Source: Undaria pinnatifida (taxonomy: Eukaryota; Sar; Phaeophyceae; Laminariales; Alariaceae). Taken from it: a stretch of DNA of 64,000 bases. Below, one piece after another: positions 21,050 to 34,228 of the stretch. Each line of letters begins with the position of its first letter. The stretch's first letter is position 1. The translations under genes and the position numbers were made by a program. The stretch spans positions 12,289,007 to 12,353,006 of the forward strand of contig JABAKD010000016.1 of the NCBI GenBank assembly GCA_012845835.1, in the 5' to 3' direction. The notes below the pieces were generated by a model. That model saw only the letters and a program-made list of their open reading frames with translations, was not told the origin of the DNA and did no database searches.

Positions 21050-21950
21050 CGTCGACGGGCGGGGAAGAGATGGATTGAACTCTCCCTGAACGAGAATTTT
21101 TGTTTTTCAGATCAGCACCGCAAGCTGCGTGGAGCATTTTTTTTTTTTTTTGGACGGGGGAGAAGGGGAACAGATTGGGATTGAGTGTGAACGAGAGCAA
21201 GTGCGAAGGAGCGGGCCGAGCGAGCTAAGGCGGTAAGGCGGCCAGGGAGAACCACAGCAGGAGGATGGCACACGGAGACCCACGACCGGCACGCACATCA
21301 CCATCATGGGAGCAGCGATCGTCTCTTTTTTTCAGGGTTATTTTTACGAGGCAGTAGTACAACATGTTACTTACGTCACTGATTTTTGTAGAGTTTGCAC
21401 AAGAGTTGTATACCCTTCATGGGGAACGACCCCCCGCAAATTTCAATTTTCAGGCACGGGCGTCGTAGCTGCGCTGCAACCTGTCAAATAACTCGGGAAG
21501 GAGGGGCGATCATTGATATTTGTACTGTGGTTTTTGGTTCCATTGCTCTTGTTTCACTGCATGCCCGCGGGTCGTCACTCTGACAGCACTCCAGACAGCA
21601 GGCGCGTTCGTCTATACCCACGATTACTGTGCGGTTTGTACGGTGCAGGCACCCACCCTCTGTAGTTTGTAGCCGCGAGTTGGTTAGTTGTGGGAACGGG
21701 AGAGCTCTATGCCGTAGTTGAGTGGATACCGGCGGCCATGTGAGTTCAGTTTGCACATTGGACCTTTTCACTTGTGCGCCTCTTTCCGTATCGTGCGTTT
21801 TTAGGCGGGAAAGCGTAGTATTTCCCGGACGAATTTTGACCTCATTTTGGTTTTCGGATCTTCCTAGAGCTCCAGCACCTTTGTGTGACCACGGACTCTA
21901 CATGTTTGACGAGAGTTAATGTGAGAAAACAACAACAACAACAAAGTGAA
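21050..21950 (+). mobile_element. CAA-tailed element family B, copy B1
   Basis: The copy runs from about GACGGGCGGGGAAGAGATGG to TTAATGTGAGAAAACAACAA. It matches the complement of 53640-54560 over most of its length. Shared blocks include CAGATCAGCACCGCAAG, GACGACCCGCGGGCATG-type sequence, TTTTTAGGCGGGAAAGCG and the terminal TGTGACCACGGA. No reverse transcriptase is visible. The terminal segment and CAA tail are shared with LINE family A, so it may depend on that LINE. Confidence 0.65.
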
Positions 21951-21959
21951 AATTTGATC

Positions 21960-22170
21960 GGACGGACTACAATAATACCAATATGGGCCTGGCACGTACG
22001 TAGGCCGACTGCCGATTCCATTTTTTACTTTTTTGGCGGATGCATGACTTTCTTCAGCTTTGATATACACGTGTGTACCACGTTTTTTTGCTTATCTTTG
22101 GTCCCAAGAAGAGTATTATTCCACTCCAGAGTGACTGGAGCCTGTCCTGGATGCTTGCTATCATAGAGGT
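21960..22170 (+). mobile_element. Degenerate 3' fragment of LINE family A
   Basis: This is an eroded version of the family A 3' region. It has the GGCCTGGCACGTACGTAGG block, the GGCGGATGCATGA block, GTGTACCACG and CCAGAGTGACTGGAGCCTG. The terminal CAA tail is absent here. Confidence 0.6.
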
Positions 22171-22404
22171 GTATCACGTTTTTTCTGATTTTGCCTCAAT
22201 TTGGGAGCGCAAGACCTTTTCCAAAAACTGTTTTAGAGAAAAAAAAACTGCCATATACCGGATGAAAAGTATCGTGGTCTAGGTACACAGCGACCATCAT
22301 GAAAAAAATTGCCCATTATATTTCTTTTCCCCGACGATTTTGGGTTGAGGAGCCTCGCCATTCAGAAAATGCTTTCGCCAAAAAACGGTATACCTTAATA
22401 CTTC

Positions 22405-22465
22405 TAGCGTAGCACGCGTCCCTGTGACCACGGACTTGGTTATGCGAGTTAATGTGAGAAAACAA
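22405..22465 (+). mobile_element. Short 3' tail of a family A or B element
   Basis: TGTGACCACGGACTTGG and GAGTTAATGTGAGAAAAC are the conserved end of the CAA-tailed elements. The piece is too short to assign to either family. Confidence 0.55.
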
Positions 22466-25131
22466 ATCAGCTCGTATATGGAACCTGGACCGAGGTATCT
22501 CGGAAGATCCTTCAGCTCCTTCTCAACAAGTACCTGATATCTCTAATATTAATATCTACTGATCACATTGTCACGTATGCATATACGTATGTGCACTTCA
22601 ACCGATCCGTTACCACGTACCTGGTACATGGGCTATGCACGTAGAAATTCAACTGGTTGGTTCGTGCACGGACGTACTTAGTTGCATTCGAGTATATGGG
22701 TATACGCACTTCAATTATCGAGCAGATTATTCCCACTTTGAATATCTTGCACCTCTACAACGCGTACGTACGTGTATTCCTTCCAAATCTACGTAGACTT
22801 TTTACCTTAACTTACCATATATATGGACCTGTCATCCGTCGACCGCACAGACAAAAACCGATAACTGTACGATAGATAGTCAGTACTGCGATATTGCTAA
22901 CGATGCGTACGACTTACTCGTAGTACGTCGTAGTACGTTGCTCTTTTAGCAACGACGTTGCACAAAACACGCAACAGCTTCCGTACATGCTTTTGTAAAC
23001 TTTAGCTTCTCTCGAGATGAAGAGTGTGAGAAGGTAAAAGTCCACGCATTTCCCACGAGCGGGACCATTTGCCGCGTACTTCCCACAAACATATAGCCAA
23101 CTCATCAATCGAACTCCCTGTTCTCCCCGTAACCGCCATCGCGCTCGTATCTAAATAGCTGCAAAATCAACATCCTCCCTGAACTGCAATCGATACGGCG
23201 CGACACCATACAAAAATACTCTGGGAAAACGAGCCAATGCAAAGTACAAACAACCAATAGCTCCCCTGCACGGTTGGCAGATGCAATGACTTCAGTACTG
23301 TACCTTCCTACAACTCACATCACCCCGAAAAAAACCAGATCAATGCCAGAATCCAAAAACCCAAATCCAAGTCCAAAAACTAATTTCCAAAAAAAAAAGA
23401 ACCACACCGAAAAATCAGCTGACTTTCAGCTCCTGCAGCGGAGTGTCGTTGCAACCTGTGCACCCTGCCACTACTGCTGTCTGATTCTATCAACTTCCAT
23501 TTCTCCAATGCATCTTCTCATAGCATAGAGCGCGTGCAGTAGAATGTCGTTGCCACCGCTGTCCTCCGTTCACTGTTGTGTGTGTCCACTACCTCACCGA
23601 AAGGCAATAATACTGCTGCGTGAAGGGAATCCCTCTTAGAACACGCATGCATAATAGTTTCGACGAAATCTTCGACCTCAGCTGAAGTGTATTCTTGTGT
23701 TTATAATATATACTTCGAAGTATATATATATATATTCCACATATTCCGAATTGCTAATATGCCGAACTCTAATATACCCTCCTGCTGTTCGTCAGTTGTT
23801 GTTTTTGTTGCTGTTGCTGTTGGCGACCAGCCTTCTCGCTTCGCGTTCGACTTCGTTGTGCATCATCACCATCCTTCGTCTTTGGCGGTCAAATCAACTG
23901 CAGGTGGTCGTTTCCGGCGACTGTGACAACGGCGGCGGTATCGGTGACAATGATAGCGACGGCGCAGCGGTACCAACGGCCCGCCTTCCTTGTCCTTGTC
24001 CTTTCTCTCTTACCCTCCTCTCCTGTCCATGTTATGTTCCGGCGGCTGCCGTGGCTATGGTTTCTTCTGCTGTTGAAACTGCTCCCATGTGGATCCACCA
24101 GCTCAGACTCATACCTCGCCCCCTTGGGGGACTGCTGGGGTTTTGCGAGTTGCATATCCATGCTGCTCTCCATCCAGATACAAGTAGTCTAGACTATTAG
24201 CTTACCATCCCGCTTAGTTCCAAAAAATCCAAGATGATACGATCAAGCCGCTTGGTCCGAACTTTCAATGCTCACGCGTCATTCAATACAAAAAATCTTC
24301 GCTTCTTGATGGCTGTTGTAGACCACCTGATCGTCGGGCGGTCACAGCTGCTTCGCTCCTCGGCATGGCGTTCACCAGAACGCCCCTCTCGGTACGCATT
24401 GCGTTACCTTAACAGTCTGCATCACGGCTTCAGCATATTCCACCACCTCCTCCTGTTAGTCTGCCGGTCCATGATTGTTTTTTACCAGGATACCAGGTAT
24501 TCCATCGAATATATATAGGTAATCAATTGTGGGTAAGATAGGTATTGAACAAGTAAAGTCATGGACGGTGAGCATATCTCCCTTCGAGTGGCACTACTAT
24601 AGCGGTCAACCTTGTCGCCAATGCCAGCGGTACGGATCGCACCAATCCTCACGGTTCCCGACGCGGCTGCTTCCAACTTCACCGTTCTCCTCGTATTCCG
24701 TCCCCCGGTCCATCTCCCTTGCGCTCCGCTTCACAATGGTCTCGTGATCTCGTCATTGAAGTCCTCCCACCCGGGGAGTCTTCCAACTGCTGCTTTAGAC
24801 TTGAAGGGATGGACATGTAGGTAGCTCGCTAGCGTGTTGCGAGCCCCCTGAGCCGTTCACAGACATCTACAAATTTAAAACTGACCTGACGCACGGAGTC
24901 GCTGGAATGTTTCCACATAAACCATGATATATGCTAGCTCCTCTCGAGTCCTAGATTGAGAGTGCGGGAAGGAGAAAACCCACGCCAAAATCCCAAGCGG
25001 GATCATTCGCCGCATATCCCACAACCACGAAGCCTACTCCCATTAAACTCCGTATTTGCCCTAGCCGTATTCACGCTCGTATCTTAGTACGAGCACAATC
25101 CACAGTACCAGCCAATAGAAATCAACAGCTC
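22466..25131. other. No gene recognised; diverged direct repeat
   Basis: About 22985-23160 and 24935-25085 share TCTCGAG, a GAGTG(T/C)G(A/G)GAAGG-like block, GCGGGA(C/T)CATT(T/C)GCCGC, TCCCACAA and CGCTCGTATCT in the same order, as a diverged direct repeat. The second copy ends just downstream of the S28 stop codon. Short open frames between them lack family motifs. Confidence 0.35.
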
Positions 25132-28100
25132 TCAATCTTCTTCGTTCAGCCACGCCGTAACCTGGGTCCAGATAATCTCGCGTGCTTTGATGATGTCGGG
25201 CAGGTCGGTAGGTTTGGATGGATGAGTCCAGAAGTGGTGCGAAGCACCTGCCGAGGAGTCACCAGGAGAGGGCGTTACACATATTTTAGGCCTGAATCCA
25301 CGAACCAACCAACCCGGAAGGGTGCTTGGCGCCTTGCACATGTGGTGGATATGTTGGCTGACAATCGCGTTGGACCGTGATAACTATGAAGACCTGTACA
25401 CCAGGTACATCACATTGCTGACCACGACGATGTCTGCTTCGGCAAAAAAATACCGGCCGTCCTCGAACGCGGAGAAAGCACCCGAAATATTACAGAAGAA
25501 ATGGAAAAGTTCGCACTACTGCCAAGGACTGCGCAGTTTGAGAGGCCTGCTGAAATGCGTACAACACACCGCACGGAAGATGCTCAGAAGGGTTTTTTTG
25601 CCAAATGAATTACCGCTCACCTTTGATGTAATAGGCTGGCAGGGCTGGCATGAGGGTCTCGAGCACCCCCAGAGCATGCCACGGATCTATTTCACCATTT
25701 AAGAATATCACTCGGGAGCCCCTGCATTCGTTAAACATGAAAAACGCCGGCAAATGGTACGAACGTAAGCTTTTGTTTTTTGACGTCCATGGCGGAGGTG
25801 ATTCAACCGCTTCATGCTGTACCGCTGTAGCTCTTTACTCGTCACAAAAACAGGCAAGGAAGATATGGACCACTGCGCGTACACGTGCGGGCGACCAAAA
25901 AGAAAAGGCTTCCGCTACCGCGATTGTAACGTTGTGTCGGCACCGTGCGGCTGACACCGCGTTCCCCTTCACCGCAATGTACCAATACACCCACCTAGGC
26001 CGGTCCCCACCGTAGTAGAGGTTCGTCAGTCGAATCTGTTCCCGAACCTGGTCAGGTGGTATTCCGAAAGCCTTCTGACACAACTGCAAATCCACGTCTA
26101 GGGTGTGGAGTCCCTGCACGAAGGGGCAACGGGTGCCCACCTCGCACGTCTGCGGCGTGCAAACGACACACAACGCGGTGGCGAAGATAAAGACAAACGT
26201 TGCAGACTCTATCGATGACCTCATTAACTCGGTTTTAGTTTTCAGCTCATGAGGTAACTCATCAGAAAATACACAACGCGGTGTACAAGCACGATTCAAG
26301 CTTCTGAGCATGATCATTCGGGTCGTTTCGACTCCGCACACCATCCCCTTGCGTTGTTGTTACTGCACGTGCCAGGCCAAGCCACGTTTACGGTCAAGTC
26401 TGGCGCAACCCTCCCCTTCGATACGCCAGGGTAACGAGGAGCATACCGCAATCCTCTCGCGACGACTACTGTACAGCATTGCTTGCGCTGCAGCAGAATA
26501 GCACACAGTAAACTTAGCGCCGTACAGTATATTTCATATAGGGCGTGGAAGAGAAAAAACTGAGTGATTCTACTTCATCCCAGAGTTGGGAGCACATACT
26601 TCCAAGCGGTCTGCATTGGAAGCTTTGCATTAAAAAAATCACAACTCACTACAAACCCAACAGTACTATACGTATACTGTACTTTTCAGTTTTGTTTTTA
26701 TCCCGCACGATGTACTGTACAAAAATTCTTGTTTCTGCACTTCGCATGTGGGCGGCTTATGAACTGTACGGGCGACAGATGGTGTTCTGTTTCCTTTCTA
26801 AAATAACAGCAGGCGACAGGGGCCTTACCTCGTAGTAACCGAACTCCGTGCACGCCTGGTACAGCCACGCTCTCAATGGGTTGGAGGGGTCCAGCGCCCA
26901 GTCCCCGACCCCGAGAGCCTCTGCCGGGGGTGCTGGGCGACGCAAGCTCGTCGCACCGTTGCGGGGGGATCTGAGGGGCGGGAAGACTTCGCACAAACCC
27001 TGAGTCTCGCCGGAGACGTTTCTCTTCATCTTTCTGATATCGGCCAGTCTATCCACCTGCGCGCGCAGATTGTAGAAGCATCAATGGGGAGGGGCAGGGG
27101 GCCGCAAACGTGTCAGCTACTGTGTTTCGGCAATGTTTCGCATTCTTCAAATGTTTCCTCGAAGCTAAACGGTTGGGGGTGTACCACATACTACGTCATT
27201 TTGCCTTGTACCGTTGGGTTCTTGAGACTCGAAGGACTTGAAAGGGGAAAAAAGCAGATGACGAGGACAGCATTGACCACACGCATCGACCCTGACCCCG
27301 GGTTATGGGGTGATGCGGGATCGACACTGCAAAGCTGTACACCACTCTCGCAGCATGATGCCTGCCACCCATGCTGCAGGTCGCTCACCATACGATGCTA
27401 CGTTTCTCATATTCGAGGTCCTTGCACCTGGGTCCCTAATGGATTCTGTCGGTGACAATTAACGTGAGCCGGAACTACGCAACTAACCCTTGCACTTGTG
27501 CTTCTCTGTTTTACTCAAACCAACGGCAACGCCCCCCTACACTATGCGAGCTCCCAGCTACACCACAAGTCACACCGCAGGGAACTAACAAGAACGGTTG
27601 AGGGGAGGCGGGAAGGTGCATTCAGTTTGTGCATGGCCGTCGTGGTATGACCATAGACCCTCGCATCTCTACGATACCGGAACGGAGCACGTCGGGCTTT
27701 CACCATCCAGACAGACATTGCTTGCACCAAGCGCGAAGAGCCGTGAGGTGTTCGGCGAGTCGCATGAAGGGTGAACTGCATCCTTCCAAGAACCGCTAGT
27801 AAGACGGACTTCGGCACGTTGTGCGTACTTTCTTGCTTATGGACGACAGCGCCAATGAAGTATCATCTGTTTTCTGGTGTGGCCATTCCAGAGACAGCAA
27901 TGGGTATTACTATGTAATTGCCTCGTGGGTGCCTTACCATATTCATACTACGTGATGCGATCATTACCCTTGTGCGGAGTTAGGGTTCTCCACCCCGCAC
28001 AAGATGACTTTGCTCGATAACCATCCTGGTGACCGCCAAAAAAAAAAAAGAAACGGTATCCTAGTAGGCTAGCTCACGCAGTGATTGACATGTTTTGACA

Positions 28101-31100
28101 GCGTCGTTGCCAACCAACGCCAACCCCAATATACATGTAATGTCTTAAATCGTTGGTGCCAACCGAGGCCAACTATTCTATATATTACCGGGGGGACGGT
28201 TGGGGGTTGGGGGTGCGAATATCACTACTCCAATTTATCATGATTGGTGGGAGAGAAAAAGCTTGAACATTTGGTTGGGAAAATCACACAGATCGCGCTC
28301 CGATGGCATCACGCCTAAGCTCTCGGAATGTACCTGGCGAAAATGCTGTCCAAAGACAACGAACTACTTCACACCTCCACATGAAACTACTGGGCGTGGC
28401 TTTATCCTACATCCATCAGACGGAAGTATACTCCAAAATGAAAACCTTGCCTCCGAGCCTCTCCGCGCGTCTGTTACGATGTCGCACAATGCCCCGATGT
28501 TGTGCAAAGGACTCTTGCTAACCGGATCCACGTCCTCGATGATCATAGGTATCACGCCGTTCCCGGCGAAGCTGATCCGCTGGCTTTCTGCCTCTAAGCA
28601 CGAAGCGTCGCAGAGGTCGAAGATTCTGCGGAACGGTTACAGCAGAGACGGCGAGACTATTAAAGCCGTTATGGCCTTGTTGTAACACTACTGACGGTCT
28701 TGTTTATCGCGCCGAACCGCAAAATCGGCCCCGTGTCGCAGTGATATCATATCGAGACGTTGGCGCACGTTGGCTCCAACGTTGGCGCTGCCGGCACAGC
28801 AAATACAGATTTTGTGTTATTCCTCGTTTTTCCTCGCCTTGTTGTGGTCCAGCTGCTAACCCCCCCCCCCGGCCCCCGTAAGGAAGAAGGAAGAAAAGAG
28901 AAATCGAGCTATGTTTTGGCTTACATCGCATGAAAGCTCACCTGACCAGCTCTTGCCGCCCCTCGCTTGTTTGCAAGAGCTCTCCGATCATTACGTGGCC
29001 TGCGAAGATACACAGAGGGAAACAATGATATCAACGTAATTTGAAACCTGCCTTCAGTACTCTGCTATCGTGGGGGGGAAATGAGACCTATTTCCGAGGA
29101 CAAACAAACGTCTCTAGAACTTTTGTCGCGCCTGAAAGATAGCAGACGTGTATGGAAAGCGTTAAACCGATCTCCAAGAGCGCGATGCCAAGCTGCGCGC
29201 TCTTCCAGAACACCACGGTTGCCGTACACAACGGCGTGGCCCACCCTCTCAACACAACAGGCGCTCACCCCCACGATTGCAATCAGTTTATTCATTCGAC
29301 CGACCGCGCGGCGCCCCGGGTTGCCTCGCGAGCCGCCATCAGGTTTACTAAAAATACGCATCGATTTCGGTCAAAGGACATGAAACACCCAGCTTCGCCC
29401 CGCCGGTGCCTCTCGACAAGCTCGCCCTGGTCCGTGCCTGTCTATCGTTGCTTGCCCTCGCGCACCTGTCTCCACGGCAACTGCACACTCCTCGGACCCG
29501 CCGACGCCGTCCGACTCGCAGGCCAGCGCGTCCCGCCAGATGTCGTGGTATTGTGGGAAGTTCAGCTGTGCTTGGAGGGGCGCTGCTGATGCCACTGCCG
29601 CGTGGAACAGGTGCGGGTACTTCAGCCGCGCCCATCCCGCGAGCATACCAGGGTAAGAGCCTGCGTTTTTTGGTTTTGTTTCCGTTTCCGGATCGGTATA
29701 GTTGGGATCGTCGACAGCAGGAGAAGATACAGTAAATGCCGAGGGGACACAGTTGGAAGGATTCGCTGCGCGTTACTGGAACGGCAAGTCAAGGAGGAGG
29801 GGGAGCGGGTGCGATGTTAGCATATGGATTCAGTAGACTGCACCTATCCGATGTGCAGGTCACACATCGATACTACTGCAGCCGACAGGCGCAGCTGCCG
29901 ACAACACTAGCACCTAAACAGCAGCAGCGACTATACAGTTTGTTACAGACGGGGTGTCACATCCCCGCGTTTAACAAGACTGGAATATCAGGTGCTAATA
30001 GCTCAACCGGACTTCAACAGGCTCTAATACCGCTATTCGAATCTGATACAAAGGGTGCGTCATGCTGAAGAGCACGGCCGTTGGGACTGCCGTAAGGATC
30101 AAGGGAGTATATATTTAGTACCGTAACAGACAAATAGACACGGACACTTGGCGGGGGGGGGGGGGGGTGACGACATACCTCCCCAGGTGACCCACTTCTC
30201 TGCTCCGGTCAAGCCTTCCTTATCAGAAAGGTAACCGTGGAAGCTCGACAGGTCCGCCAGCGCCTGCTGGCTGCTGAGCCACCGCAACGATTCTGTCGCC
30301 CAATCCTGTGTAGCGCAAGCACGCACGGCACACGGGGTTCGAGTGAGATAGCACACGTCGATGCCCCGATGGCGCAGGCGGACAGACTGCGACCTAGGCT
30401 TGTGTGATCATCCCTATAGCCTGATTCTCTACAACAGCTCTCCCCCCAGAAATTCGTCAACCTTGTCGTTCCCCGCCATAAAAGTGGACACTACCTAAAG
30501 ACGTGCCACCCGATCATCTGGAGACTGGGAGGAGCTGCGACTTTCGAGTCGACACTGCGGCGATGATCTAAGTGCAACCCAAATTCTCCATCCCATCTCC
30601 TTCCCGGGGCAGCAAAACAAGATTCTACAACTCACATCTCCAGGGTTACTCTCGCCGTAGTAGCGGTGCTCCACACCCACGAGAAGAGCCTGTTGGTAAG
30701 TACAAGGATATTAGATCCGATAGTAGGAGGGAGGGGGCAGGAGCGCGAGCGGGGGGGTGTACTTACTTCATGCATACCCGTGGTCGTATGACCATAGACC
30801 ATCTCATCCCCACAATGCCGGGACGGAGCACGTCGAGCTTTCACCGACTGGCAGACATCGCGTACACCGAAAAAGAGAGGGAGGGGGAACGGGGGTGGGT
30901 GTTCTCATTTCATGCATAGCCGTAGTCTTATGACCATTGACCCTCGCATCCTTACACTGCCAGGATGGCGAACGTCGGGTTTTCACCGACCAGGCAGACA
31001 TCGCATGCACCAAGCGCGAAGTACTGTGAGGTGTTCGACAAGTCGCATGAAGGGTGCGAGTCACATGAAGGGTGAGGTGTATCCTGCTAAGAACCACTTG

Positions 31101-31911
31101 TGAGGCGGACTTCCATACCTTGTGCTTACTTTCTTGTATATGAACGACAGCTTCGAATTAACTAATTGTTGCCTGGTGTGGCCACTTCCAGAGGCAGCAA
31201 TGGGTATTAATATGAAACTTCCCCGTGAGTGCCTTGCCATGTGCACACTACGTGATACCATTCCCCTTGCACAGAGTTAAGGTTCAATTCGCACAATAGC
31301 ATTCAACTCCACCACGATCTCGGTTGCCGCCAAAAAAAAAGGCGATACCTTGGTGGTCTAGCTCATGTAGTGAAATGCGCATTTCACAGCGTCGTGTCAA
31401 CCGACACCAACCCAAGAAGGGGAGGGACAAGGGGGTCAATACACAAGGTATGATCCGGCTGTATAGTACCCCCACTCTCTTTACTTGTACCTACCAGTCT
31501 CGTCGGTATTCAACGATTGCGTTCCCCATCTTCCCCCCATGACCACGAGCAAACGCGAACGCGAAGCTGGGTACTAATACCGCTGAATTCAACGGCAGCC
31601 AGCGGCGAACACCAAGTCGCTCTCCCCGCGACAACCTCTGAAACAACCAAACGCCGGAAAAAGCGGGGAAAACCACATGCTTGATTTGTCATAGGCACGC
31701 GCGGGCGAAAGAGCCTCTGGGAACCGAATAAAAGGGCGCGCACCTGCCGTGTGCCGGAACTATCTGCGCACGGAAACTCGTCGTGAGAGCGTTCCGCAAC
31801 CTACCTTGTGCTGAGGTGCAAGTTCGACCATATCATTGCAGTAATCGCTCTCTGAGACCACGGTGGGATCGAAGGGGTCCTCCCCGCCCACACACACGAA
31901 CACCGGTGCGC
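25132..31911 (-). CDS. Serine peptidase S28 (thymus-specific serine protease / Pro-X carboxypeptidase type), spliced
   Basis: Ten exons are read on the minus strand: 31911-31805, 30689-30636, 30305-30179, 29660-29466, 28999-28942, 28625-28451, 27056-26829, 26149-25995, 25721-25621 and 25247-25132 (stop TGA). Phases agree at every junction. S28 enzymes cleave after proline or similar residues, usually in lysosomes or outside the cell. In order the exons encode VFVCVGGEDPFD, ALLVGVEHRYYGES, LRWLSSQQALADLSSFHGYL, the nucleophile box WGGSYPGMLAGWARLKYPH, RIFDLCD, the AWLYQACTEFGYYETCE block, the Asp box FLNGEIDPWHALG and the His box GASHHFWTHP. Ser, Asp and His are all present. About 437 residues are covered. 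The N-terminal part is missing from this span and is probably at 46243-46503. The exon ending at 28451 needs a GC donor. Introns of over 1 kb hold repeats. No signal peptide is visible in these exons. Confidence 0.9.
27600..28135 (-). repeat. Intronic repeat family D, copy 1
   Basis: The copy lies in the intron between the exons at 28625-28451 and 27056-26829. It shares GACCATAGACCCTCGCATC, a GTCGG(G/T)TTTTCACC-like block, GCACCAAGCGCGAAG, GTGAGGTGTTCG and the later ACCGCCAAAAAAAA and GGCTAGCTCA segments with 30885-31420. It is not coding. Confidence 0.7.
30765..31420 (-). repeat. Intronic repeat family D, copies 2 and 3
   Basis: A short copy (about 30765-30885) is followed in tandem by a longer one (about 30885-31420). 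Both lie in the intron between the exons at 31911-31805 and 30689-30636. The longer copy matches copy 1 almost throughout. Strand is given relative to the host gene only. Confidence 0.7.
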
Positions 31912-33937
31912 CTGAGTTTGGTCCTGCCCAATACCTTGCACCGTGGGAGGGGTAGTGGGCGGCGGGACAGATAAGAAGGGGTTACCCAAGGTAGGTGGGA
32001 GAGAAAGGAGGGTCCATGCACTGACACTGACTGGCACACCTGTCCTGTTTAACAATAGTCGGGCAAGTTCGCGCTGTTTGCTGCCATTGCGGTGCTCACA
32101 GTCAAACCACCACGCCCAGTGTCACAGGATATGTCCCCCAGTCACATGCTCATCTGCTGTGCATATATCTCGCCACGTAACGCGCTTTGTGCCTCGTTAA
32201 CTGACCATGTTGTCCGTTCTAACAATTACAATCGGCAATCGGGAAAGTCTGATGGGTTAAGAGAGGTACAGCCTGGAAGTGCTCCACTCTCTCTCCCTTC
32301 ACGCGATCTGGAGACGACCCATTCTCCGCCGTAGCACCCCTGGTCTATATGTTGAACAAGGGCTCTGTTTCGCTATGACATGGTGAACCCAGGGAGACTG
32401 CAATGATGCTTTTTGTCATTCTTCAGCAGCTCATGATGACGTTTTATGCGGACAGTTCTGTCAATAATCTTAGATTCGATCATAGCGAACACACTAGCTC
32501 GGGGGTCTCATGCGTAGTGGTGTTCGAGACGTGCCTCGTGACCCACAGCGCTGGAATAGTAGCAAAAAGTCTACAGGCGATATATTCGGGTGTGTCTTGA
32601 TAGACCTGGTGAGCTATGCCAGGCAGTCTACAAAAGAGAGGCAAATCCCTAATCGGTGTTATCCGAGTGGTAGAGGGTGAGCGTCGACTCCGCAGAGCTG
32701 TTGAAAGAGATGGCGCTGCAATGCCCCAGTTGTATTGGTTATCGGCGGTCTCGAAGAGGAGACGATGGGTAGGTAAGGGCAGTGAGACGGTGGCCGAGTA
32801 GGACGTGTGTGGCATGTCGAACGAAAAGCAACACAACAGAAGACCCTAAAAATAAGAAAATGACATGACCCTGTAAAGCAAGAGCAACGCATCCTGTGGT
32901 AAACTCGACCGGGTTTATGGGGTTCGGCCGACTATGAACCCGTAACCCATTAACATTGACCCCAAGTTCTGAACACACAGATACTCGTGCAACCGCACAC
33001 TGCCCTGCTGTGCTCTATGACCTATACCTGATGGTTATGTACCTCGACAATCAACCGACAGGATACTTATGATAAGTATTGTTGTTGTGCAGCAGCGTAG
33101 CTGTCTTCAAAAGGGTGATTTGGGGCACGACGCAGCCCTTTGGCTCTATACCCGCCCCCCCCCAAAGGTATGAATTATTTGGGCCCGCTGCCTACTCAAG
33201 ACTGCCCACAGCAAGCCACTTCGACGAACCCAGATGAAACCGATGCGGCCAGGTGGCCCAACCACATTGTTGTGTATGCTGACCGCCGATAGTGCTCGGT
33301 TGGTGGTATGATGTGAATCCGTGGCACGTATTGCATGATGCTGTTCTGTTTAGTTCCGAAGTTGACGGTAGATGCTGCCTAGGTCTCATGGGCTTAGCGA
33401 TCGGCGCTCTGTGCGCCTTAAAACGGTGAAAACTAATATGAAAAGTTAGGAAGTCAATGTACCTCACGGTTTGTGGCTACATCACGGTACATAGAGGTGC
33501 CTTGGTCAACAAGCGCTGCCGATATAAGGCGTTTTCTGTGGCGGACTTTCCCTGTACCGGAAATCGCGCGTCATGCCCGTGGTATGCCGTTCTATGGTTA
33601 GTACAACAACAATTAATCGCCTACTACTAAATTCGAACAAAAATGTACAATACCACATACCAGTGCGTCACACAGAGCTCGAAATTGAGTTCAAAATATC
33701 AATGTACATAAGAAGCCGTGGGTTCAGACAACGCAAACACCCAGAAGGATTCAGCAGCAGCAACACGCAGTGGAAACAAAGCAAAAGGGCCACCGACGGT
33801 TTAACATGCAAAAACCAAGCAGCAGCAACAGCATAGTCGATCCTCTCGAGCACACACTACTAGTCGCGAACATTTTGGAGGCAAGTAAGAAGGGATTGGC
33901 GAGGGCGTGCAATCGTCCTTTTTATCAGGGATTTTCA
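31912..33937. other. No exon or gene recognised
   Basis: If the exon at 46243-46503 belongs to the S28 gene, this is part of its first large intron. A short connecting exon could lie here unseen. No other motif is supported. Confidence 0.3.
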
Positions 33938-34228
33938 GGGGTCGGGTCATTTCTCGCGGGTCGGGTCGGGCCAGGGTGATCCGAGACACCAATGTTTTTT
34001 TTTATCTCCTGATCTACTCCGACCCGACCCGACCCGATCCAACCCGTCCCGAGCCGACCCGACCCTACTCGACCTGATCCGACCCTACCCTACCCGACCC
34101 ACCGCACGCGACCCGACCCGACCCGACCCGATCCGTGAGATTTTAAATATATCCTGACCCGAACCGACTTGACCCGATTGTTTTTTTCATCTCCTGACCC
34201 TATCCACGGGTCGGGTCACGACCCGTGA
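33938..34228. repeat. GACCC pentamer repeat with inverted flanks
   Basis: The left part carries GGGTCGGGTC on the plus strand (33938-33972). From 34018 to about 34135 the complementary pentamer CGACC dominates. GGGTCGGGTCACGACCCG lies near 34208. The opposed arms make a foldback layout, similar in style to the element at 2488-3860. Confidence 0.6.

Noticed and set aside
29065-29361. Minus-strand open frame next to the S28 exon at 29466-29660
   Set aside because: It falls in the intron, and the splice-compatible exon at 28942-28999 supplies the expected residues instead.
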